Source: a virus. From it: a stretch of 33,331 nucleotides of DNA. The notes under the pieces are model-generated. The model did not search any database and was not told the DNA's origin. It saw only the letters and a list, made by a program, of their open reading frames with translations. A program made the position numbers and the translations under genes. Position 1 is the stretch's first letter. The number at the start of each line of letters is the position of its first letter. Positions 27,033 to 33,331 of the stretch are shown here, one piece after another. The stretch spans positions 1 to 33,331 of IMG/VR virus record IMGVR_UViG_3300029787_000088. One strand, given 5' to 3'.

Positions 27033-28967
27033 TCATTTTATTGAGCCCCAATTTGGGCCCGATTCATAGTCTACCTTATTAGGTATCTTTAAGTCAACTG
27101 CATTTTCCATAATGTCTTTTATCTTTGCAGCCTCTAAATCATTGGTCACTGATATATCAAGTTCATCATGTACTTGTATATGTGGTGTGATGCCCTCTTT
27201 CCATAAATCTAACATAGCTTTCTTTGTCATGTCGGCAGCACTACCTTGAATTAATTTATTTAATGCTTTGTATGTAAATGCTCTTCTCGCAGCATTGTTG
27301 TGCCAATAATTTTTCTTACCTGTGTCATTACCATTTTCGTCTAGGAGTGTTGGTCCCATTTGTTGTAACTCTAACATTCTCTCATGATCTTCTGCAGGTA
27401 CATATTTACCCCAGTCATCACCACGTAAGACAGGTTCATATTTTGGAAACCTACATCTTCTACCAAGTAAAGTTTTTATTTTACCTTTGCTAGATGCAGC
27501 GTTCATTAATTTATTCATCAACTGTTTTACAAATGGTACACGAGTATGATATCTTTCTGACAACGCAGAAGCTTTGTCTTTTGATACACCTAACTCTGCC
27601 TGTAGCTTTGCTTTACCCATTCCATAAAACAATCCTAGATTAATTACTTTAGCTTGACTACGTGGTATCTCTGCCATGTCTGCTACGATACGGTGAAAAT
27701 CTGTTTTAGGATTTGAGTCATAAGAATCTGCAATTTGATTTACAGAAGATAAACCAAATCTTAATGCATAGTGTGCAACAAGTCTTGGTTCCTGTTGCGA
27801 GTAATCAAAACATCCCCACTTCATACCTTCCTCAGGTATAAACAAACTTCTAATTAGTGGACCTGTATCTGGATCTCTTGCAGGTATTTGTTGTAGGTTT
27901 GGATTCTGATATGAAAATCTTCCGGTTACTGTACCACCGTCATCAGATCTTATTTGATTTATCTCCGCATGTATTCTACCACAATGCTCATGTTTTAATA
28001 TTGTATCTATAAAAGTTGTATTGACCTTGTTTATTTTTCTAGCCTGTGCTATTAATTGCACTGTAGGATGTGGATGATTAGAAAGGAAATTTTTTGTAAA
28101 TGAAGGTGACTCTGTTTTCTCGGTCTTATCGTAAGGTAAATTTAATTTATCGAAAACTTTTGCAATCGATCTTGCAGCCCATATTTGAGTGTCTACTCCT
28201 GTTTCTTTTTTCACTTGGTGTAGTAGCAATTCTTCTTTGGTGGTTAATTCTTTTTTTAATTGATTGGCTGCTTCAACGTCTACCCGCACCCCTAGGAAAC
28301 GCATATCAACCAAACAAGGAAAAAGATCTGTCTCAAGATTAAAAATATCTTGTATATCTTCTTCAACAATTAATTTTTTTACATGCTGCCAAAGTTCAAA
28401 AGTTAACTCTGCATCTTTTTCAGCGTAAGCTCCAACTTCACTTGCAGGCAACTGCCACATGTCAGCTTTTGCATCTAGTCCTCTTGACTTAGCTGCTTCA
28501 GTAAGTGACTTTTCATTTTTACCTTTGTTTAAAAAATGCCATGACAAAGTATTGAGTGTGTAAGAAAATCTATTCTCGTCTAGGAGTGAACATGCAACCA
28601 TTGTATCTACCACTAAACCATTGATATTTAAGCCTAATTTACGTATCCAACATACGTCGTACATAGCGTTATGAAAAATTTTTGTAGCTGGACAATTTAA
28701 AATATCTTTAAACCACTCTAAAGTTTTTTCTCGATTAGAGTTTGGACCTTCTGCGTGAGCTATAGGAAAATACCAACTACCGTGTTCAACAGCTACAGCT
28801 ATCCCAACAACTTCTCCACGTCCTACAACTGCACCTGACCCTAATGATTTTAAACCTGTATCTTTTGTTTCAAGGTCGATAGCTATTTCTTCATGCTCTC
28901 TTAAGTCTGGGTATTCTGTATGCATTACCCATTCTGTTTGAGCTTGCATGTAAGTTGGTAGCTTCAT
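27033..28967 (-). CDS. polA: DNA polymerase, family A, with 3'-5' exonuclease
   Basis: 644 residues. Exonuclease motifs: 'IAIDLETKD' (Asp31, Glu33), 'FHNAMYDVCWI' (Asn100, Asp104) and 'YAEKDAELTF' (Tyr181, Asp185). Polymerase motifs: A 'CFDYSQQEPRLVAHY' (Asp388, Glu393), B 'RSQAKVINLGLFYG' (Arg436, Lys440, Tyr448), C 'QVHDELDIS' (Asp601, Glu602). No 5'-3' nuclease domain. The residue matching E. coli Phe762 is Leu444. An extra stretch (about 515-555) lies between motifs B and C. AAAGGA precedes the start. The replicative polymerase. Confidence 0.95.
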   Translation of the reverse strand: MKLPTYMQAQTEWVMHTEYPDLREHEEIAIDLETKDTGLKSLGSGAVVGRGEVVGIAVAVEHGSWYFPIAHAEGPNSNREKTLEWFKDILNCPATKIFHNAMYDVCWIRKLGLNINGLVVDTMVACSLLDENRFSYTLNTLSWHFLNKGKNEKSLTEAAKSRGLDAKADMWQLPASEVGAYAEKDAELTFELWQHVKKLIVEEDIQDIFNLETDLFPCLVDMRFLGVRVDVEAANQLKKELTTKEELLLHQVKKETGVDTQIWAARSIAKVFDKLNLPYDKTEKTESPSFTKNFLSNHPHPTVQLIAQARKINKVNTTFIDTILKHEHCGRIHAEINQIRSDDGGTVTGRFSYQNPNLQQIPARDPDTGPLIRSLFIPEEGMKWGCFDYSQQEPRLVAHYALRFGLSSVNQIADSYDSNPKTDFHRIVADMAEIPRSQAKVINLGLFYGMGKAKLQAELGVSKDKASALSERYHTRVPFVKQLMNKLMNAASSKGKIKTLLGRRCRFPKYEPVLRGDDWGKYVPAEDHERMLELQQMGPTLLDENGNDTGKKNYWHNNAARRAFTYKALNKLIQGSAADMTKKAMLDLWKEGITPHIQVHDELDISVTNDLEAAKIKDIMENAVDLKIPNKVDYESGPNWGSIK

Positions 28968-29088
28968 ATTTTTTCCTTTTGTTTAATAGCTCATCAGCTT
29001 GTTTTAGACACTCATCAGCTTGTTTTATAAATCCATTTTTTCTTAACCACTCTGCATGAATTGTTAATATGTTTTTTCCATCTTCCAT
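28891..29088 (-). CDS. Small helical protein overlapping polymerase start
   Basis: 65 residues, MEDGKNILTIHAEWLRKNGF, with 'IKQADECLKQADELLNKRKK', a two-helix repeat-like pair; the last 25 residues run over the polymerase start and are polar. The start lies one base after the stop of the DUF3310-like gene, and it carries the polymerase ribosome site. 'KQADE' occurs twice. Function unknown. Confidence 0.6.
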   Translation of the reverse strand: MEDGKNILTIHAEWLRKNGFIKQADECLKQADELLNKRKKYEATNLHASSNRMGNAYRIPRLKRA

Positions 29089-29089
29089 T

Positions 29090-29329
29090 TTAGGAATAAT
29101 CTCTTTCTAAAATCATTTCTAAATAATGAATTGCTTTTTTAATATCTTGTTCTTTTCCTTTTGACTGATGTCTACAAATATATTTTATAGCATTACCCTC
29201 TGCAAATAATAATTTGTTTTCATTAATAAATTCTGCAGGTTGAATCTTCATCGAGCGATAATGTTTCCCGCCCACCTGCTCTTCTAAAGAATTATACGTT
29301 GTTCCTTTGAACATATCTTTGTTGGTCAT
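29090..29329 (-). CDS. DUF3310-family protein
   Basis: 79 residues. 'EEQVGGKHYRSMKIQPAEFI' and 'GNAIKYICRHQSKGKEQDIK' then 'KAIHYLEMIL' are the family's core, and the length is typical. The family occurs in many phages with replication genes (called nucleotide kinase-like in some); its activity is not established. Start overlaps the helicase stop (ATGA) behind AAAGGA. Confidence 0.85.
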   Translation of the reverse strand: MTNKDMFKGTTYNSLEEQVGGKHYRSMKIQPAEFINENKLLFAEGNAIKYICRHQSKGKEQDIKKAIHYLEMILERDYS

Positions 29330-30762
29330 AGTTTATATTCCTTTATTACTTTTTTAGCTTTTAATTTATATAGATTATTTCTTGCTCTTGAAATGCCCAC
29401 ATACCACACTCTATGCTCCTCGTCTTGTTTGTCAACACTTTGTTTAATTCCTTTTTGAACTTTACCGCTTTGGTGCAAAGATAAAATTACATTATCTTCT
29501 TCACCACCTTTTGCTGCGTGAATTGTAGAAACAAATATTCTAGCTTTACCACTTAATTTTTCCCCTGCTGCTAACATATTTCTAATATATAAAACTTCTT
29601 TGTGTGGCGCTGCAGTAAATACTTCATACCATTCTTTATCTTTATTCCAAAATTTTGCGTGAGGTATGTAATCTCTGATGTCATTTATTTCTGCTTCTTC
29701 TAACGACTCTTCTATTTTCCATTTGGTATAAGCTACTGCAGCGTTATAGATTCCAACTGTAAAACTTTTACCCTTATTACTTTGATAGTATAAATTCTTA
29801 CGTCTAAGTTCTTCCATAATTGAAAGTAAATTACTTTTAGTCCTAGATAAAATTAACCAGTTACCTTCTTGTAAGTTAACTTGACCTAAATTATTTATGT
29901 GTTGAGCTAATCCTTCTACTGGTCTTGGTAAATATTTTTTATGTTTCCTGATGCCTGCTATACGACTAATGGGGATTTCAGATTGTTGTTGCACAGCTTT
30001 TGATATACGTCTTGAATATTTTAATACTATCTCTCTTGCAGGTTCAGTTATAAATTTTTCTACATCCGCCCCAGCCCAAGCATAAATAGCTTGGTCATCA
30101 TCGCCAGCTAAATATAAATGTTCAGTTTTAGTTTTTAATATGTCAACTAACTTCCATTGTAGTGGAGATAGGTCTTGTGCTTCATCAATAAATATAGCTT
30201 TTAGTTTTGGTATCTTGTCTTGTTTTTCAATTAAAGTTTTAATTAAATCGTTAAAGTCCATAAGTTCATTTATTTTTTTATAATCTTTTAAATATCTAGA
30301 AATATTTTTTAATGGACCCCAGGTAATAACTTTTCTGTCATGTTCGTTTCTGTTAAATAATTCTTTTATATCTATGTCCAGGTTAATAGCTTTACCTATC
30401 ATTTGAAAATATGGATTGTTACAAGTTAAATAATGCGTCTGCTCTTCATTATATTTGTCAGAAAAATTTACACGTATGCCTAATTTTTTTCCTATCTCTT
30501 CATAATTATAGGGTTGCATAATCTGTTCCTCGTTCATATTCAGGAGATGAAAACAAAACGCATGGATAGTTTGGAAGTATGGAACTTGTTTTTCCGATAC
30601 TCCCACCCTATCACGCGCTACCCCAGAGGCTTTTTTAGTAAAAGCAAAGTATCCAATCTGGTGATATGGAGTACCAGTTCGAACATATGCTCTTACCCTT
30701 TGAAGTAATCGGTAGGTCTTACCTGTACCAGGTGGACCAAAAATTTTAGTTATCTTTGCCAT
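29326..30762 (-). CDS. UvrD/Rep-like superfamily 1 DNA helicase
   Basis: 478 residues. Walker A 'GPPGTGKT' (9-16), motif Ia 'FAFTKKASGVARDRV' (39-53), motif Ic-like 'QTIHAFCFHLL' (64-74), Walker B 'FIDEAQDLS' (191-199), motif III 'LAGDDDQAIYAWAGAD' (218-233), motif V 'VSTIHAAKGGEEDNV' and VI 'WYVGISRARNNLY' near the end. All motifs present; shorter than UvrD (about 720), as in phage forms. It is translationally coupled to the glycosyltransferase-like and DUF3310 genes. Likely helper of the polymerase at forks. Confidence 0.9.
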   Translation of the reverse strand: MAKITKIFGPPGTGKTYRLLQRVRAYVRTGTPYHQIGYFAFTKKASGVARDRVGVSEKQVPYFQTIHAFCFHLLNMNEEQIMQPYNYEEIGKKLGIRVNFSDKYNEEQTHYLTCNNPYFQMIGKAINLDIDIKELFNRNEHDRKVITWGPLKNISRYLKDYKKINELMDFNDLIKTLIEKQDKIPKLKAIFIDEAQDLSPLQWKLVDILKTKTEHLYLAGDDDQAIYAWAGADVEKFITEPAREIVLKYSRRISKAVQQQSEIPISRIAGIRKHKKYLPRPVEGLAQHINNLGQVNLQEGNWLILSRTKSNLLSIMEELRRKNLYYQSNKGKSFTVGIYNAAVAYTKWKIEESLEEAEINDIRDYIPHAKFWNKDKEWYEVFTAAPHKEVLYIRNMLAAGEKLSGKARIFVSTIHAAKGGEEDNVILSLHQSGKVQKGIKQSVDKQDEEHRVWYVGISRARNNLYKLKAKKVIKEYKL

Positions 30763-31447
30763 TAGCTTTTTTAAATGTGTCTACTAATTTTCCTTTGTAA
30801 CCCATGTTTCCATGGTGGACTGTTTCTCCATCAACTATGGCATGAAATTTAAATCCAGCTTCCCTCGCTAAATCACAAAATTTTACATCCTCACCAATCC
30901 AAATACCGTCCTTAAATTCTGTCTCCCAAAAATTGTAAAGATATTTAGCTGCAGCTTCAGGTATAGAACTATGGTTTTTAATTTGTAGATTAGGATGTTT
31001 AGCCATTAACTGTTCATAAACTTTTCTATGTATTAAAGTTAAACCTGCCGGTCCTCTTTTAATTTCACATACACCTTTGCTATCTATATTTATATTTTCA
31101 TGATCTTCAAAGTTAACTGAATACTTAACAGAGTTGTCTTGTGTTTTCTTTCTGTATGGGCAGCAGATAAAATCTTTTTCTGATATTATCATTCTACCTA
31201 TAACTTCAGGTTCAAACTCTACATCTGCATCTACAAACAATTGATAATCAAACCCTGAGTTTAAAAATAATGCTGCTAATACGTTTCTGCCATACCCAAT
31301 GTATGGACATTTAAATGTATTTATTGTTGTTTTTATTTTAGCTTTGGTAAACTTATCAAATAACTTTAACAAAGATAAACAGGTTGCAACATGCATTTGA
31401 TCGTACGCAGGTAACGATATGCATATGCTTGGTACTTTTTGCGTCAT
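30746..31447 (-). CDS. Glycosyltransferase-like protein (GT-A fold)
   Basis: 233 residues. 'SICISLPAYDQMHVATCLSL' begins the nucleotide-sugar fold; 'RNVLAALFLNSGFDYQLFVD' and 'LFVDADVEFEPEVI' carry D-x-D (Asp-Ala-Asp), 'EIKRGPAGLTLIHRKVYEQL' the acceptor part and 'WIGEDVKFCDLAREAGFKF' the E-D catalytic-like block. It belongs with family 2-like enzymes that may modify phage DNA bases, lipids or proteins. The place inside the replication operon favours a DNA or host target, but this is not shown. Start overlaps the primase stop (ATGA). Confidence 0.7.
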   Translation of the reverse strand: MTQKVPSICISLPAYDQMHVATCLSLLKLFDKFTKAKIKTTINTFKCPYIGYGRNVLAALFLNSGFDYQLFVDADVEFEPEVIGRMIISEKDFICCPYRKKTQDNSVKYSVNFEDHENINIDSKGVCEIKRGPAGLTLIHRKVYEQLMAKHPNLQIKNHSSIPEAAAKYLYNFWETEFKDGIWIGEDVKFCDLAREAGFKFHAIVDGETVHHGNMGYKGKLVDTFKKANGKDN

Positions 31448-33072
31448 ACTATCTCCTTTTTGTCTTCTATTTCTACTTTTTCGTCTGGTGTTTCTTCTCT
31501 TTCTAATCCTTCTACTGGTAGTTTTAATACTCTGAGTTGTGGAAAAGATTCTTTGTTATCGCCTTTGGGAAATCTTTTCTTACAGTCAAAGTCTCCCTTA
31601 AATTGTTGGCGAATTAAGTGAGCTGTTCTATCTCTTTTTTGAGTCCAGTCACCTCGTTTAAGTTCTTCGTAAAACTTTTGAAATATAAAATAATAATAGT
31701 CATCTTCGATTAATACTGATCCACTTTCAAATGCAGTGTTAGTAGTTGCTTCTGGTCCGTTTACATATTCTATCAAAGCTTCTTTTAAAATTTCTATAGG
31801 GTTGGTTCCTATAGGTGGTGGCATATCTTTTTTAGTAGCCCACAATCCTTCAAGAATTTTTTGAAACTCATTCTGTTTTATTATTGGTGGAAAGATACTT
31901 GTGCTATCTGCAACTAACTTACGCATTTGTTTTACTTCATCCATACGACTTATGTTCTTTGCGTGCACCTGTACTACATCGTTGTTTCCAAGTTCTACAT
32001 CAAAAAAATATTCTGGTTCAGGTCTGTAAGTTATTTTAATTAAGTTTGAAAGTTGTGGCCAGTGTGTATCTCTGTTACTTCCTATACCAAATTTTCTTTT
32101 AATACATACACCCTTTGCACAATATGCGGAGATAGGTAAGTCATAACAAGTATGACCTGCGGTATCTTTTTTCCAAAATTTTATTTTTTCTTTTACTTTC
32201 TCATCACCCCATATTTCATCGTACTGTATATAATCTCTAGCTGCTTCTAATACTTTCTTGTCCCAAGACTCTGGATATTTCTTTTTACAAAAGACCATGT
32301 AGTTAAATAAAAATCTATCTCTTTCATCTTTTAATTTGGTGCCTGATTCCTGGACCTGTTTACAGATAACCTGTAAGCATGGTGGTCCGTCTTTTAAATC
32401 GTCAGGTCCACCTTTTAATTCATCATTTACTTTTTTATTTATTAATTCTTTTAATGAGTCTTTTGTTTGTAAATTAACTTTGACGACTTCTAAAAAATCT
32501 TTGTATTCAATTGGAGAACCATCAGGTTTAAGAGCTCTACGTTCTGTTGTCTTAAAGTATGGTAGATTTATAAAACTACCTACAGTCTTCTCTCCATTTT
32601 GATTCTTACCTAGTTTAGTTTGTTTAGGATATATCTCAGTCTTAGATGATAGACCAAACAGGAATAATAAATTTTGTAATACTTCTCTTATTAATGTTGC
32701 AGGTACTTTTTCTTTCGTAAAAATATATACATGTAGTCCACCGCTTTTAGATTTGATTGGTATGACAGGTAATTTTTTATCGTCTATAACTTTTAAAAAT
32801 TTGCCTAGGTTGTAGTCAGAATAATCTTTTGGATCTACATCTATAGCTCCAAATGAGCAGGTGCCTTCATCATCACAAGGTTGTAGTCCTATTGATACTT
32901 TGCCGTCTAAATGTTTTTGATAATCTTCGTCTGATATTGCTCTGTGAGCCCAGCCATAATCGCCTGGGTCAATCTTTAATTTACCTGAGTTCTCATCTAT
33001 GTAACCATTCTCTACATTACAAAAACCAAAGTCTCGTGTTAATCCTGTAAAATACTTTTTAAATTCTTCCAT
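31444..33072 (-). CDS. Archaeo-eukaryotic-type primase (TOTE-like)
   Basis: 542 residues from MEEFKKYFTGLTRDFGFCNV; a longer TTG start (33120) would read through a hairpin and is rejected. 'TCSFGAIDVDPKDYS' has the catalytic D-x-D (about 78-80), 'IKSKSGGLHVYIF' the S-x-H motif (about 108-116), and 'TEIYPKQTKL' a further conserved basic block. A C-terminal part has 'HTCYDLPISAYCAKGVC', a Cys/His cluster likely binding zinc. This is the primase family also met in TOTE systems and phages. It would make primers for PolA. No ribosome site is evident. Confidence 0.8.
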   Translation of the reverse strand: MEEFKKYFTGLTRDFGFCNVENGYIDENSGKLKIDPGDYGWAHRAISDEDYQKHLDGKVSIGLQPCDDEGTCSFGAIDVDPKDYSDYNLGKFLKVIDDKKLPVIPIKSKSGGLHVYIFTKEKVPATLIREVLQNLLFLFGLSSKTEIYPKQTKLGKNQNGEKTVGSFINLPYFKTTERRALKPDGSPIEYKDFLEVVKVNLQTKDSLKELINKKVNDELKGGPDDLKDGPPCLQVICKQVQESGTKLKDERDRFLFNYMVFCKKKYPESWDKKVLEAARDYIQYDEIWGDEKVKEKIKFWKKDTAGHTCYDLPISAYCAKGVCIKRKFGIGSNRDTHWPQLSNLIKITYRPEPEYFFDVELGNNDVVQVHAKNISRMDEVKQMRKLVADSTSIFPPIIKQNEFQKILEGLWATKKDMPPPIGTNPIEILKEALIEYVNGPEATTNTAFESGSVLIEDDYYYFIFQKFYEELKRGDWTQKRDRTAHLIRQQFKGDFDCKKRFPKGDNKESFPQLRVLKLPVEGLEREETPDEKVEIEDKKEIV

Positions 33073-33081
33073 ATCTTTATT

Positions 33082-33113
33082 AAGGGCGTTTCCACTCTCG
33101 CTTCCACGCCCTT
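33082..33113 (-). other. 8-bp hairpin upstream of the primase start
   Basis: AAGGGCGT (33106-33113 on the minus strand) pairs with ACGCCCTT (33082-33089) around a 16-base loop, nine bases before the ATG. It lies between two genes. There is no U-run, so it may be a leader control element or RNA-processing site rather than a terminator. Confidence 0.5.
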
Positions 33114-33142
33114 CTCGCAAGTGTTACTCCACGGTAACTCTA

Positions 33143-33331
33143 TTATACGATGTCTCCAGTATTTTTAGGCGCATCATATTTTGGTTTTGCTGCACCTTTA
33201 GATACAGTTTTTTGAAGTTGTTGTGCAACTTCATACAACGATGCATCGTCTTTATTACTGACATCAAGATTTCTTACTCTTGATGGTTTGTAGACATGCC
33301 AGCTTTTACTGCCCGCAGTTCTGCCAACAGT
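33143..33331 (-). CDS. Truncated gene, C-terminal 62 residues, unknown function
   Basis: The reading frame is open to the right edge and ends here. It contains 'KSWHVYKPSRVRNLDVSNKD', 'ASLYEVAQQLQKTVSKG' and 'KPKYDAPKNTGDIV'. The visible tail is basic with a helix and a disordered end. It precedes the primase in the same direction, so it is probably a replication-module protein. I cannot name it. Confidence 0.6.
   Translation of the reverse strand, partial: TVGRTAGSKSWHVYKPSRVRNLDVSNKDDASLYEVAQQLQKTVSKGAAKPKYDAPKNTGDIV

Noticed and set aside
33073-33120. TTG start and 16 extra residues for the primase
   Set aside because: The stretch is a hairpin with low-complexity Gly/Ser/Glu coding; the ATG at 33072 begins typical sequence.

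Overview
The window is a stretch of a tailed double-stranded DNA phage genome. It is AT-rich and lysine-rich, with genes packed end to end (many ATGA or TAATG start/stop overlaps). The gene set is P22-type portal, Mu gpT-type capsid, family A polymerase with a UvrD-like helicase, a GP88-family protein and many tiny conserved proteins. This resembles marine pelagiphage-like (SAR11-type) viruses from sea-water metagenomes. That placement rests on remembered family resemblance, not on a search. No integrase, tRNA gene, CRISPR array or insertion sequence was seen. Both ends are cut through genes, so the genome is incomplete.

Layout. (1) 1-16,078, all minus strand, read right to left: virion and packaging module. 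It runs terminase large subunit, two proteins of unknown role, portal, small basic proteins with a holin-like membrane protein, a GroES-like co-chaperonin, scaffold, decoration-like protein, major capsid protein, and head-completion/adaptor proteins that run off the left end. (2) 16,079-20,740, a switch region: short minus-strand genes behind sigma70-like promoters, then a plus-strand island (a small protein, a GP88-family protein, a 55-residue protein and the terminase small subunit) crossed by a VRR-NUC-like nuclease gene on the minus strand. It holds most of the unusual non-coding structure: serial RNA-like hairpins, a 7-bp periodic repeat, a consensus DnaA box, dyad operators and a phased TTGAGAC array. 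(3) 20,740-26,382, accessory minus-strand genes: RecB-type nuclease, LAGLIDADG homing endonuclease, methyltransferase, ribbon-helix-helix regulator, M15 peptidase (likely endolysin) and several membrane/coiled-coil proteins. (4) 26,379-33,331, replication module: DNA polymerase A, DUF3310-like protein, UvrD-like helicase, glycosyltransferase-like protein, archaeo-eukaryotic-type primase and one truncated gene.

How it works together (inference). Primase, polymerase, helicase and nucleases replicate and process the DNA. The regulator and promoter/operator cluster around 16.5-18.4 kb and 23.5 kb are candidates for timing control. The left arm builds capsids with scaffold, and perhaps with GroES-like help for host GroEL. 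Terminase packages DNA through the portal. The holin-like protein and the M15 peptidase, encoded 16 kb apart, would lyse the cell.

Eight short genes (32-57 residues) were found by hand from exact overlaps, ribosome-binding sites or recognisable motifs: 7717-7890, 16549-16704, 19009-19176, 22734-22874, 22846-23001, 23836-23967, 24608-24706 and 26209-26382. A ninth, 23721-23879, lies antisense to the end of a plus-strand gene. The most unusual signals are the hairpin chain at 18,069-18,300, the CAAGCNN heptamer array translated on both strands at 19,072-19,171, and the helically phased TTGAGAC repeats beside an AT-rich tract at 20,586-20,710.
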